In this document: positions 1-9,105 of the stretch, piece after piece | Layout: each line of letters begins with the position of its first letter | Position numbering within the stretch: position 1 is the first letter of the stretch | Source: Allomuricauda sp. CP2A | GTDB lineage: Bacteria > Bacteroidota > Bacteroidia > Flavobacteriales > Flavobacteriaceae | Direction of reading: 5' to 3' | Assembly: GCF_001683915.1 (NCBI RefSeq) | Contig: NZ_LXTT01000089.1 | Coordinates: forward strand, 1 to 34,309 | DNA: 34,309 bases | Program-made: the position numbers and the translations under genes | Notes under the pieces: model-generated | The model's input: only the letters and a program-made list of their open reading frames with translations | Database searches by the model: none | Told to the model about the DNA's origin: nothing

Positions 1-59
1 TCTATTTTTTTAAATACTTATTTATGAAATATTTAAAAAAGGGCCTTCTTAAGAGCTTA

Positions 60-87
60 TTTGTAGGATTGTAGTACACTAAATTTT
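60..87 (+). promoter_or_regulatory. Weak candidate Bacteroidota-type promoter upstream of susC
   Basis: TTTG at 60-63 is followed after 16 bases by TAAATTTT at 80-87, which matches the Bacteroidota -7 element TAnnTTTG except at the last base. It lies about 20 bases before the SusC start and would give a very short leader. The fit is imperfect and the region is A+T-rich, so chance occurrence is possible. The bases before it (1-59) hold no gene that I can see. Confidence 0.25.
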
Positions 88-106
88 TTACCAAACAAAC
101 TAGCAC

Positions 107-3100
107 ATGAAATTTAAGATGAACAGAATTAAGAACTACGGGTGGGTTTTTGGGTTGATGCTTTTGGCGCTCAGCCCAAACTCAATTTTGGCCCAGAAAC
201 GGGTTACCGGAACAGTAACGGATCAATCAACGGGTGATCTTTTGCCCGGGGTGAATATCGTGGTAAAGGGAACGACCAACGGGGCATTGACGGATTTTGA
301 CGGAAATTTCAACATTGAAGTCATAAGTGAAAGTCCCACATTGATTTTTTCTTATGTGGGCTTTATTAGCCAAGAAGTGCCCCTGGGCAACGACACGAAT
401 CTTATTGTGGCAATGGAACCAGATATAGCGGCCTTGGAAGAGGTGGTGGTAATTGGTTACGGTACCCAAAATCGGGAGACGGTTACGGGTTCCATTGCCA
501 CAATAAAGGCGGATGAATTTAACTCGGGAACGATCAACGACCCACTGACTTTGATTTCAGGTAAAGTGGCGGGACTCTACACGAGCAACCCTACCTCTGA
601 TCCAAATGCAACTGCAGATTTCTCAATTCGAGGACCGGCAACAATTGCGGGTAACTCGCAACCCTTAATTGTCATAGATGGTATACCGGGGGGGAGCATG
701 CAGTCCATTGCCCCTGCCGACATTGAATCCATCGATGTGCTCAAGGATGGTTCTGCTGCAGCTATCTATGGTTCCAGGGCAACTGCGGGTGTAATCATTA
801 TCACAACAAAAAAAGGCCGAGAGGGTGCCACCAAAATAAACTATGCGACCAATATGACAACCAACTTGGTTGCCAATAGATATGATGTCCTCAATGCCGC
901 ACAGTACATTCAGCTTTCCCAGGATGAGGGGTTCGCAGTGGATGATGCGGGCTATGATACCAACTGGTTCGATGAGGTGACAAGAACTCCAATAAATACA
1001 TCCCACACCTTGTCCTTGAGTGGGGGAAGTGGAAAGACCAACTATTATGCCTCCATTAATTACAATACCTTTGAAGGTATCGACAAAGCTTCTGAAAGGG
1101 AGTTCTATAATGGGACACTACGGGTCAACACAAAGGCTTTGAACGATAAACTGGATTTTTCCTTTTTACTGAACAATTCGTTCAATGAAAGAAACTTTGC
1201 CAACTATGGGGCTTTGTCACAATCCCTCAAAATGAATCCAACATATCCGGTAAGGAATCCGGACGGGAGCTTTTACCAAAGACCGGATATTCCTTTTGGA
1301 TTGCAATGGAACCCAGTGGCAAGCATGGAACACAATTCGAATAACACCAAGGAAAGGACACTTTTGGGAACGATTAAATTGGATTATCATTTTCTGCCAG
1401 AACTGACAGGGTCGCTTTCATATTCTTTAAACAAGACTGATATATTGGGGGGCTCTTTTAGCAGTCCTGAAGATTTCTTCCAACAAAGGGAAGGGCAAAA
1501 TGGTAGTGCCTCAAGAAGTGAAAATAATACTACCAACAATATCGTGGAAACAACAGTGGCTTTTAACAAGGAGCTTGGGGACCATGATTTTAATGTTATC
1601 GGTGGATTCTCATACCAGAACACGTTCAATGAGGGATTTAGTGCCGGCAATAATAATTTTAACACAGATGCATTTGAGTACAATAATCTTGGCGCAGGAT
1701 CGGCCTTGAACAACTTGACACCCAATTTCAATAGAAATGGAGTCTTTATGGGAAGTTATGCCAATGAAAGAACATTGGTGGCATTTTTTGGTCGGATGCT
1801 CTATAATTTCCAAAAACGATATTTGGTCAATCTTAGTGTCAGAAGGGAAGGGGCTTCCGTTCTTGGGGCCAACAACAAATGGGGAACATTTTATGGAATC
1901 TCCGGCGGTTGGGTATTAAGTAATGAACCATTTATGGAAAACGCTGGTTTTGTCAAGAATCTGAAATTGAGGGGAGGCTACGGGGTAACCGGAAATCAAG
2001 AGAGTCTTTCGCCATATCAGTCATTGGCCACCTTGGGGCCATTCTTTAATGGGACGCAAAACAGTTATTTTGGGGAGCCAGGCAATTCCATGTGGGTACA
2101 ACCATATGGACCGTTGATCAACCCCAATCCATTATTGCAGTGGGAAACCAAAAAAGAAGTGAACATTGGTATGGATTTTACCTTCTTTAAAAATGGTTGG
2201 CTCAGTGGTTCAATTGACTATTACAAAAGAAAAATTGAAAATCTGGTAGGTAACTATAGTGCTCAATTGCCTTCGCAGATATATCCAAATATCTTTGCAA
2301 ATGCGGGACTGATGGAAAACGAGGGCATGGAACTAGCCCTTGACCTGAAAATATTCCAAAATGACAAATTTCGATGGAACGCCACTTTTACCGGCGCTTA
2401 TAACAAAAATGAGATTGTTTCCATTACCAGTGAACAATTCAAGGGTACTGCCCAAAACATTACAAGGGTAAGTGAAGGGGTAAGTATCCAGAGACTCGCT
2501 TCGGGTCAACCTGTGGCAGCTTTCTATGGAAGGGTTTTTGCCGGATTCAGTGAAGATGGGGATTGGCTGTTCAGGAACAGTGAAGGGGATGCCGTACCGC
2601 CAAGTGAAGTGGGGGATGCCGACTTTGCCTATTTGGGGAACAGTATCCCTAAATATAACCTAGGGCTTACCAATAACTTTAAGATCGGTAACTTTGACAT
2701 GACCATACTGTTGCGAAGTGCCCTTGATTTTAAAGCGGTCAATGGTAAACGAATCTTTCATGAGAATATTTCCTATCTGTCCCGACAGAATCTTTTTGAG
2801 TCGGCATTGGACCAAAGGGTCAACAATTCCCCGACCTTTTCCAGTTACTATATAGAGGATGGGGGGTACCTTAAGTTGGATAATGTGACATTGGGGTACA
2901 GTCTTCCAATGGAAAATATTGGGTTTATCAGCAATTTGCGGGTCTTCTTGACCGGTTCAAACCTTCTGACCGTCACCAATTTTTCCGGTACAGATCCTGA
3001 AATGGGCTTAAATTACTACCCGGCAGACCCGAATGCAGAGGTTTCCGGGGGGCCAAGTGTAGAGTCGTACTATAATTATTATCCCAGAACACGCAATTTC

Positions 3101-3127
3101 ACTTTGGGAATCAATGCAAGCTTTTAA
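107..3127 (+). CDS. SusC/RagA-family TonB-dependent outer-membrane transporter
   Basis: This is the outer-membrane channel of a SusC/SusD nutrient-uptake pair, importing an oligosaccharide or other large solute with TonB energy. A signal peptide ends near ...SILAQ (residues ~5-30). It is followed by a carboxypeptidase-regulatory-like domain (VTGTVTDQSTGDLLPGVNI, ~33-110), then the TonB box/plug region (VVVIGYGTQ) and the SusC plug signature LKDGSAAAIYGSRATAGVII near residues 205-230. A long beta-barrel follows and ends in an aromatic residue (INASF), as expected for BAM-inserted barrels. Its 1006 residues are normal for the family. An internal ATG at 119 (MNRIKNYG...) gives a more typical signal peptide and may be the true start. 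It is the first gene of a co-directional run to 13412. Identification is secure; the substrate cannot be read from the sequence. Confidence 0.96.
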   Translation: MKFKMNRIKNYGWVFGLMLLALSPNSILAQKRVTGTVTDQSTGDLLPGVNIVVKGTTNGALTDFDGNFNIEVISESPTLIFSYVGFISQEVPLGNDTNLIVAMEPDIAALEEVVVIGYGTQNRETVTGSIATIKADEFNSGTINDPLTLISGKVAGLYTSNPTSDPNATADFSIRGPATIAGNSQPLIVIDGIPGGSMQSIAPADIESIDVLKDGSAAAIYGSRATAGVIIITTKKGREGATKINYATNMTTNLVANRYDVLNAAQYIQLSQDEGFAVDDAGYDTNWFDEVTRTPINTSHTLSLSGGSGKTNYYASINYNTFEGIDKASEREFYNGTLRVNTKALNDKLDFSFLLNNSFNERNFANYGALSQSLKMNPTYPVRNPDGSFYQRPDIPFGLQWNPVASMEHNSNNTKERTLLGTIKLDYHFLPELTGSLSYSLNKTDILGGSFSSPEDFFQQREGQNGSASRSENNTTNNIVETTVAFNKELGDHDFNVIGGFSYQNTFNEGFSAGNNNFNTDAFEYNNLGAGSALNNLTPNFNRNGVFMGSYANERTLVAFFGRMLYNFQKRYLVNLSVRREGASVLGANNKWGTFYGISGGWVLSNEPFMENAGFVKNLKLRGGYGVTGNQESLSPYQSLATLGPFFNGTQNSYFGEPGNSMWVQPYGPLINPNPLLQWETKKEVNIGMDFTFFKNGWLSGSIDYYKRKIENLVGNYSAQLPSQIYPNIFANAGLMENEGMELALDLKIFQNDKFRWNATFTGAYNKNEIVSITSEQFKGTAQNITRVSEGVSIQRLASGQPVAAFYGRVFAGFSEDGDWLFRNSEGDAVPPSEVGDADFAYLGNSIPKYNLGLTNNFKIGNFDMTILLRSALDFKAVNGKRIFHENISYLSRQNLFESALDQRVNNSPTFSSYYIEDGGYLKLDNVTLGYSLPMENIGFISNLRVFLTGSNLLTVTNFSGTDPEMGLNYYPADPNAEVSGGPSVESYYNYYPRTRNFTLGINASF

Positions 3128-3160
3128 TTCAACAAGTGGATAATTCATAATAAGCCATTT

Positions 3161-3178
3161 ATCGATTCAAGAATTGAT
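3161..3178 (+). promoter_or_regulatory. Short dyad between susC and susD
   Basis: Arms ATCGATTC (3161-3168) and GAATTGAT (3171-3178) pair at 7 of 8 positions around AA. The dyad sits just before an upstream in-frame ATG (3181) and 23 bases before the preferred susD start (3202). It could be a small RNA hairpin tuning susD translation relative to susC, or chance in an A+T-rich spacer. There is no following T-run, so it is not called a terminator. Confidence 0.18.
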
Positions 3179-3201
3179 TTATGTATTTTAAAAATAAAAA
3201 G

Positions 3202-4755
3202 ATGAAAAATAACAGATATAAAAATTACGGACCCTTTGTTTTCTTTATGATCATTGCGCTAGTCTTTATGGGCTGCAGTGATTTGGAAGAAGAAGTGTAC
3301 AGCGAAGAAACAGAAGATAATTTTTTCCAGAATGCCGATCAGGTCATGTCGGCCTATGTTCTGCCATACAGCTTTATGCAGACCCATGTCTATCAAGTAC
3401 ACTTTGCACTGCAAGAGCTTCCCACTGATGAAGTCGTTGCTCCCACTAGAAATGGGTATGAGGATCAGGATGGTCAATGGGTGCGCCTACATAGGCATAC
3501 TTGGACATCCAGTGATTTGTGGATAAAATTGGAATGGGACAATCTCTTTCAGGCCATAGGCTACAGCAATTATTTTTTGGAAGTCATAAAGGATAAGGAT
3601 TTTAGTGGAATGGACCTGCCCGTAAGTGTGGAGCAAATGGAAGCGGAGATAAAAATGGTCAGGGCACTCCATTATTATTGGGCCCTGAGTAGTTTTGGGA
3701 ACATTCCCATTGTTGAGCAAGTCGGTGACCCCAACCCTGAAACAAAGTCCAGCGCAGAGGTCTTTGCATTTATTGAAAAGGAGATCAAAGAAAATATTCC
3801 AAAACTTGCTGAAAAAGGAAATTCCGGCTGGTATGGTCGATTCACCAAATCAGCGGCCCAGGCCTTATTGGCCAAACTCTATCTTAATGCCGAGGTCTTT
3901 ACGGGAACACCCCGATGGGAAGATTGCATAACGGCCTGCAATACCATAATGAATGCTGATTTTACATTGGATGCCACTTGGGATGCGCCATTTATGATCA
4001 ACAATGAAAATAGTGATGAAAATATATTCGTGGTTCCATTTGATGCCAACAATGCGGCACAGTTTAATTTTGTGCAGCAAAACCTGCATGAGGAGATTCT
4101 ATTCAATAAATATAATGTCAGTTATTATGGGTGGCACAAGTTTAGCAGTCAAGAATCATTTTTCAATTTATATGGATCAAATGATTTTCGCATAGATCAA
4201 TGGGTGGTTGGACTACAGTCTTACATCGATGAGAACGGTGATGAACAACCCATTTGGAGTTGGATCGATGGCCAGATGAACATTACTCCTGAGATAACAG
4301 CTTTGCAGAGTAACGATACTGGTTGGGAAGAGGGAGCAATGAACATCAAGTACGAGGTTGAAGTTGGAGGATTGGAAAATATGAGCAATGATATGGTCAT
4401 TTTCCGTTTGGCCGATATCATGTTGATGAAAGCAGAAAGCCTCATGCGTCTCAACTCGGGAATTGCGTCCCAAGAAGCCGTCGAGTTGGTCAATGAGGTA
4501 AGGTCCCGAAGCTTTGCCCCTGATGACCCAGAGGCTCAGTACAACACTTCAAACTTGACTTTGGACGAACTATTGGATGAACGTGGACGGGAACTATCAT
4601 ATGAAATGCACCGTAGGGAAGATTTTATTCGTTTTGACAAATACACGGAACCTTGGTGGGAAAAGTCGGAGTCTGAGAAATATAGGGAGTTATACCCCAT
4701 ACCCTTTGATGTAATAACCGCAAACCCTGCTTTGGAACAGAATCCAGGATATTAA
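3202..4755 (+). CDS. SusD/RagB-family surface glycan-binding lipoprotein
   Basis: This is the surface lid and binding partner of the SusC transporter. A hydrophobic signal peptide ends in the lipobox VFMGC, with Cys25 as the lipidated residue. The following SDLEEE stretch resembles the acidic lipoprotein-export signal that sends Bacteroidota lipoproteins to the cell surface. The body is the alpha-helical TPR-like SusD fold, with RALHYYWALSSFGNIPIVE and a late RGRELSYEMHRREDFIRFDK segment, and it ends in the family's hallmark C-terminus (YPIPFDVITANPALEQNPGY). It has 517 residues from this start. An in-frame ATG at 3181 would add seven residues, but 3202 follows an A-rich leader and gives a cleaner signal peptide. 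It lies 74 bases after susC and is surely co-transcribed with it. The ligand is unknown. Confidence 0.95.
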   Translation: MKNNRYKNYGPFVFFMIIALVFMGCSDLEEEVYSEETEDNFFQNADQVMSAYVLPYSFMQTHVYQVHFALQELPTDEVVAPTRNGYEDQDGQWVRLHRHTWTSSDLWIKLEWDNLFQAIGYSNYFLEVIKDKDFSGMDLPVSVEQMEAEIKMVRALHYYWALSSFGNIPIVEQVGDPNPETKSSAEVFAFIEKEIKENIPKLAEKGNSGWYGRFTKSAAQALLAKLYLNAEVFTGTPRWEDCITACNTIMNADFTLDATWDAPFMINNENSDENIFVVPFDANNAAQFNFVQQNLHEEILFNKYNVSYYGWHKFSSQESFFNLYGSNDFRIDQWVVGLQSYIDENGDEQPIWSWIDGQMNITPEITALQSNDTGWEEGAMNIKYEVEVGGLENMSNDMVIFRLADIMLMKAESLMRLNSGIASQEAVELVNEVRSRSFAPDDPEAQYNTSNLTLDELLDERGRELSYEMHRREDFIRFDKYTEPWWEKSESEKYRELYPIPFDVITANPALEQNPGY

Positions 4756-4814
4756 TATTGGTTATTTTGTGGGGCCTCCAATGTTGAGAGCCTTTGAGCC
4801 TAAAGATATAGCAA

Positions 4815-5735
4815 ATGAAAAATAATGGTTATTCACGTCGGAAATTTGTCAAAGCGACCACCTGTTTGGCTGGAACGGCAATGGTAGGAAGTGTTTTTCC
4901 CATGGAAGCCTTTGGTGGGAACGGAACCAACGGAAATGTTGTCCTAAGTGGCCACCTTTGGATCTATGCGAGCAGGTTTCCTCCCGATTGGGACTGTACC
5001 CCTATTTTGGAACAGGTGTTCGACGATTTCGCATATAGTGGGATGCAAGGAGTGGAAATAATGGAATCGATGCTGAGGCGTCCAGAAAGCATTTCCTATT
5101 TGAAGGAGTTGGCGGATAAATATGGAATACCAGTAACGGGCTGTTCGTATTACGGTGATATGTGGGATAGGTCCCAACATGTTGAATTAGTAGAAGATAT
5201 TGAACTGGTGGTTGAAAATTTGCATAAGCTGAATGCCAAAACCTTTGGTATTACTGTTGGGGACGCCGGTCACAAAAAGACAGAATCAGAACTTGATGCC
5301 CAAGCGGATTTGGTCAGGAAAATAATCGCCATTTGTGAAAAGAATGACGTGGAGGCCAACCTGCACAACCATAATTTCGAGGTGGAAAACAACCTTCACG
5401 ATTTTAAGGGAACCATAGAAAGGGTCCCAGAGATCAAATTGGGCCCTGATGTCAGTTGGCTTGTACGTGCAGGGGTGGATCCTGTGTGGTTTATCCGAAC
5501 TTATGGGGAGCGCATGGTCTATTTGCATTTAAGGGATCAACATCATGATGGTAAATGGACACGGGCATTGGGCGAGGGAATCACTGATTTCCCTGCTATT
5601 GCCCGAGAACTTAAAAAGGTTGGTTTCAAGGGAAGGGCCGCCATAGAATTGGCTGCTGAGGATAATGTTGTAACAGCGGTTAGAGAGGATTGGAAGAAAA
5701 GTAGGGATTATGTTCAAAATGTATTTGGCTGGTGA
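4815..5735 (+). CDS. Tat-exported TIM-barrel sugar isomerase/epimerase-like protein
   Basis: This is a 306-residue protein of the AP endonuclease 2/xylose isomerase-like TIM-barrel superfamily ('sugar phosphate isomerase/epimerase'). The N-terminus has a twin-arginine signal (SRRKFVK, residues 7-13, then a small hydrophobic stretch), so it is probably folded in the cytoplasm and exported to the periplasm. Likely metal or substrate positions are the Glu of GVEIMES, the HNHNFE motif, the Asp of GPDVSWLVRAG, the His of VYLHLRDQ and the Glu of AAIELAAED. Exported members commonly sit beside GMC and Gfo/Idh dehydrogenases, and in Bacteroides relatives act on 3-keto-sugars, so a non-phosphorylated oxidised sugar is a likely substrate (inference). 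Its stop overlaps the GMC start by four bases, which implies translational coupling. Confidence 0.88.
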   Translation: MKNNGYSRRKFVKATTCLAGTAMVGSVFPMEAFGGNGTNGNVVLSGHLWIYASRFPPDWDCTPILEQVFDDFAYSGMQGVEIMESMLRRPESISYLKELADKYGIPVTGCSYYGDMWDRSQHVELVEDIELVVENLHKLNAKTFGITVGDAGHKKTESELDAQADLVRKIIAICEKNDVEANLHNHNFEVENNLHDFKGTIERVPEIKLGPDVSWLVRAGVDPVWFIRTYGERMVYLHLRDQHHDGKWTRALGEGITDFPAIARELKKVGFKGRAAIELAAEDNVVTAVREDWKKSRDYVQNVFGW

Positions 5736-7447
5736 TTGAGGAAGTGAATTTGCCCAATATCAATGGTAAAGGGGTTAAAGAAAATACTTTTGATGCCATT
5801 GTGATTGGCTCGGGAATTACAGGGGGATGGGCAGCGAAGGAACTTTGCGAAAAGGGATTGAAGACGCTTGTGCTCGAAAGGGGACGAAATGTAGAGCATA
5901 TCAAAGACTATCCCACCGCAACAAAGCATCCATGGGAATTGCCCCATCGGGGGAAATTGCCGGACAAAGTGATTGAAGAGAACCCAATCGCAAGTAGTTG
6001 TTATGCCTTCGATGAATCCACCGAGCATTTTTTTGTCAAAGACCATGAACATCCCTATGAGCAGGTCAAACCATTTCATTGGATACGCGGATATCAGGTC
6101 GGTGGAAAATCCTTGATCTGGGAACGTTGGACACAACGATGGAGCGACCTTGACTTTGAAGCCAACGCCAAGGAAGGTGTTGCAGTCGACTGGCCCATAC
6201 GATACAATGACATCGAGAAATGGTACTCCTATGTCGAGCGTTTTGTGGGAATAAGTGGCAACAAGGACAATATCCCACATTTGCCCGATGGTGAATTTCT
6301 TCCCCCAATGGAAATGAATTGTTTGGAAAAGCATTTCAAGGCCCGCCTAGAGGAAAATTATCCTGACCGTTGGTTGATTACATCCAGAACTGCAAATTTG
6401 ACCAAAAGTTTACCGGGAAGGGCGGCTTGCCAGTACAGGGACCGTTGTGCAAGGGGGTGTCCGTTCGGAGCTTATTTCAGCTCCAATTCCGCGACCCTGC
6501 CCGCAGCCATGGCAACCAAAAATCTCACCTTGCAAAGCCATGCAGTTGTAGATTCAATCATTTATGACGAGCAATCCCAAAAAGCTAAGGGTGTCCGTGT
6601 GATCGATGCGAAGACCAAACGGATGTCAGAGTATTATGCCAATGTCATTTTTGTAAATGCTGGAACCATTAATTCCACTATGATTTTGCTCAACTCAACT
6701 TCTCAAAGGTTTCCCAATGGATTGGGCAATGACAGCGGGGCATTGGGTCATTATCTGATGGATCATAACTATCGGGGCACCTTGGGAGGCGTGTATGAAG
6801 GATTTCAGGACAGTTATTATTATGGACGAAAGCCGACAGGGGTTTATTTGCCAAGATTCAGAAATGTCGGTGATGATATACAAAACAATTTTCTCCGCGG
6901 CTACGCCTTTGCGGCCGGAGGAGGACGAAGAATGGGCAGGGAATCTGACCAAAGGTTCGGTCCTGCTTTCAAGGAATCCTTGACCCAAGCCGGTAAATGG
7001 GATCTCTGGATGACAGGAATGGGAGAGTGTCTTCCCTATAAAGAGAACAAAGTCACCCTGTCAAAGGACCATAAGGATGAATGGGGGATGCCACAGGTAA
7101 GGATAGATTTTGAATTTAAGGAAAATGAACTAAATATGTTGGATGACCTTTTGGTGTCAGGGGCCGAAATGCTGGAAATCGCTGGATTTAAGGATATTGA
7201 GGCCTACGACAACAATCAACCCCCGGGCTTGGGAATCCATGAAATGGGGACCGCCCGTATGGGACGTGACCCCAAGACATCAGTGTTGAACGGAAATAAT
7301 CAGGTGTGGGGGGCAAAAAATGTCTTTGTCACCGATGGCTCCTGTATGACCTCAAATGCGTGTCAAAATCCGTCATTGACCTATATGGCACTCACAGCAA
7401 GGGCAGTTGATTACGCCGTTGGGGAATTAAAAAAGCAGAATTTATAA
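5732..7447 (+). CDS. GMC-family FAD-dependent sugar dehydrogenase, large subunit
   Basis: This glucose-methanol-choline flavoprotein probably oxidises a sugar or glycoside hydroxyl. The FAD-binding motif G26-S-G28-I-T-G31 opens a Rossmann fold with ...LVLERG. The C-terminal domain has HEMGTARMG with the probable catalytic His503, and NACQNPSLTYMAL with Asn546 at the second catalytic position. Residues 233-243 carry C-x5-C-x3-C, the spacing of the [3Fe-4S] ligands in bacterial FAD-glucose dehydrogenase catalytic subunits. The start is GTG at 5732, overlapping the previous stop (GTGA); no ATG precedes the FAD motif, and a second GTG lies at 5744. It has no signal peptide, so export probably depends on the small subunit (8498-9076), as in FAD-glucose dehydrogenase complexes. 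Length (571) is normal. Class is certain; substrate and regiochemistry are not. Confidence 0.93.
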   Translation: MIEEVNLPNINGKGVKENTFDAIVIGSGITGGWAAKELCEKGLKTLVLERGRNVEHIKDYPTATKHPWELPHRGKLPDKVIEENPIASSCYAFDESTEHFFVKDHEHPYEQVKPFHWIRGYQVGGKSLIWERWTQRWSDLDFEANAKEGVAVDWPIRYNDIEKWYSYVERFVGISGNKDNIPHLPDGEFLPPMEMNCLEKHFKARLEENYPDRWLITSRTANLTKSLPGRAACQYRDRCARGCPFGAYFSSNSATLPAAMATKNLTLQSHAVVDSIIYDEQSQKAKGVRVIDAKTKRMSEYYANVIFVNAGTINSTMILLNSTSQRFPNGLGNDSGALGHYLMDHNYRGTLGGVYEGFQDSYYYGRKPTGVYLPRFRNVGDDIQNNFLRGYAFAAGGGRRMGRESDQRFGPAFKESLTQAGKWDLWMTGMGECLPYKENKVTLSKDHKDEWGMPQVRIDFEFKENELNMLDDLLVSGAEMLEIAGFKDIEAYDNNQPPGLGIHEMGTARMGRDPKTSVLNGNNQVWGAKNVFVTDGSCMTSNACQNPSLTYMALTARAVDYAVGELKKQNL

Positions 7448-7457
7448 GTTTTGTCCT

Positions 7458-8450
7458 ATGAAGTTACGGATCATTGTTTTTATCACTGTTTGCATTGCGT
7501 CCATGTTTTGGGTACATGCCCAGAGCAAGGCTGTTCCGGTTATTTTTGATACCGACATGGGCCCTGATTATGATGATGTAGGGGCTATTGCGATGTTACA
7601 TGCATTTGCCGATAATGGGGAAGCAGAAATTCTGGCCACTATGGCCAGCACAAAATATGAAGGGGTGGCCTCAGTATTGGATGTCTTAAACACCTATTTT
7701 CAAAAACCGGACATTCCGATAGGAGTTCCAAAGGGTAATGCCTTATTGTTAAAGGATTTCCAGCATTGGACCGATACATTGATAGCCAAATACCCCCACT
7801 CGCTAAAGAGCAATAAAGAGGCTCCAGATGTGGTACGACTGTATCGGAAGATTCTCTCGCGTCAACCCGATACCAGTGTTACCTTGATAACCGTGGGTTT
7901 TTTGACCAATATTGCAGCTGTTTTGAGATCACTTCCTGATGATATATCCCCCATGACGGGCGAAGAGTTGCTTCACCGAAAAGTGAAACGGATGGTCAGT
8001 ATGGCGGGAAAGTTCCCAAAAGGTTTGGAATTTAATATTGAAGAAGACTCGAATTCGGCAATTTTTGCCTTTAACCGATTGAAGGTTCCAATTGTTTTCA
8101 GCGGGTTTGAAATTGGCGACAAGATTTTGACTGGTCTGCCCTTGGTGAATGACAAAAAGGTGCAACATAGCCCAATCAAGGATGTTTATAGCATAAGCAT
8201 TCCTAAAGCCGAAAGTGATAGGAACGGAAGAATGAGTTGGGACCAAACTGCGGTATTGGTTGCTGTCAAAGGCTATTCCCCCTTTTTTAAAGTGAAGTCC
8301 GGAACCATTGTGGTCAATAAAGATGGAAGCAATGTTTGGGATGATGGAGGTAGCGGACACCACCATCTTATAACTATTCGGCCCCATGAGGAAGTTCGTA
8401 CTTACATCGATAGTTTGATGAGGCATCAACCACGAATATTCAAAAATTAA
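7458..8450 (+). CDS. Secreted inosine/uridine-preferring nucleoside hydrolase family protein
   Basis: This probable periplasmic N-ribohydrolase cleaves a nucleoside to base and ribose. A signal peptide (MKLRIIVFITVCIASMFWVHAQ) is followed at once by the family's calcium/active-site aspartate motif FDTDMGPDYDDVGAIAM (Asp31, Asp33, Asp39, Asp40). VTLITVGFLTNIAAVLRS corresponds to the conserved 'GPLTNIA' segment, and the late SWDQTAVL segment supplies the distal Asp (262). The motif has extra residues between the aspartates compared with classic DTDPGxDD enzymes, a variant often seen in secreted Bacteroidota members. The 330 residues are full length. It lies 10 bases after the GMC gene and 47 bases before its small subunit, so it is placed inside the oxidoreductase operon. 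Activity on something other than a nucleoside cannot be excluded. Confidence 0.9.
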   Translation: MKLRIIVFITVCIASMFWVHAQSKAVPVIFDTDMGPDYDDVGAIAMLHAFADNGEAEILATMASTKYEGVASVLDVLNTYFQKPDIPIGVPKGNALLLKDFQHWTDTLIAKYPHSLKSNKEAPDVVRLYRKILSRQPDTSVTLITVGFLTNIAAVLRSLPDDISPMTGEELLHRKVKRMVSMAGKFPKGLEFNIEEDSNSAIFAFNRLKVPIVFSGFEIGDKILTGLPLVNDKKVQHSPIKDVYSISIPKAESDRNGRMSWDQTAVLVAVKGYSPFFKVKSGTIVVNKDGSNVWDDGGSGHHHLITIRPHEEVRTYIDSLMRHQPRIFKN

Positions 8451-8497
8451 ATTATCTGTCCTTTTGACACATTCACTCAATTAAACAATTCAAGATT

Positions 8498-9076
8498 ATG
8501 GAGAGGCGCGAAGCTCTAAAACATGTTGCGTTCCTTATGGGTGGGACTATTGTAACATCCACCGCATTTTTGTCAGCTTGTAAAGAGGGAAAAAAGGGAA
8601 AAGCCATCGGGGAGGAACATTTTTCAAAATCGGATTTGGGTTTGATTGCTGAGATTTGTGAAACTATAATTCCCACAACAGATACCCCGGGAGCCAAGGA
8701 GGCCGGGGTCCCTTTCTTTGTGGCAACCATGATTGTGGATTGTTACGACAAGGAGGTTTTGGATAACTTCAAAAAGGGTCTTGGTACAATGGCCAGATCA
8801 TTCAAAAAGGAATATGGCCAATCCTATCAAGACAGCAGTTTAGAGGAAAGAACCAGCTTTTTAAATAAACAAGAAGATGATATGGAGGCGTATTATCGCA
8901 CAAAATCAGATGCTGATCCAGAGCATTATTATAGGGTCTTTAAAGAATTGGTGCTCCTAGGATTTATCACTTCAGAGATTGGATGTACCATGGCCTTGGA
9001 GTATGTTCCCGTGCCAGGCCGTTATGAGGGCTGTATACGGTATGATCGGGTAAATAAGGCCTGGGCACCGAACTAA
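8498..9076 (+). CDS. Gluconate 2-dehydrogenase subunit 3 family protein (GMC partner)
   Basis: This is the small subunit that accompanies GMC sugar dehydrogenases, acting as export chaperone and 'hitch-hiker' partner rather than as a redox protein. The N-terminus has a Tat-like twin arginine (ERREALKH), a hydrophobic stretch, and a possible lipobox LSAC at residues 25-28, so the complex may be anchored as a lipoprotein. The family core is visible in LIAEICETIIPTTDTPGAKE, near residues 52-71, and in the downstream helical region with GFITSEIG. It has 192 residues, normal for the family. It is separated from its probable GMC partner only by the nucleoside hydrolase gene. Family assignment is firm; lipidation versus cleavage is uncertain. 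Confidence 0.87.
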   Translation: MERREALKHVAFLMGGTIVTSTAFLSACKEGKKGKAIGEEHFSKSDLGLIAEICETIIPTTDTPGAKEAGVPFFVATMIVDCYDKEVLDNFKKGLGTMARSFKKEYGQSYQDSSLEERTSFLNKQEDDMEAYYRTKSDADPEHYYRVFKELVLLGFITSEIGCTMALEYVPVPGRYEGCIRYDRVNKAWAPN

Positions 9077-9105
9077 GTATGAATACATATATAAAGATAT
9101 ACTAT

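Noticed and set aside
5714..6334. 206-codon minus-strand frame inside the GMC gene
   Set aside because: Antisense shadow of a clearly functional gene; no recognisable domain.
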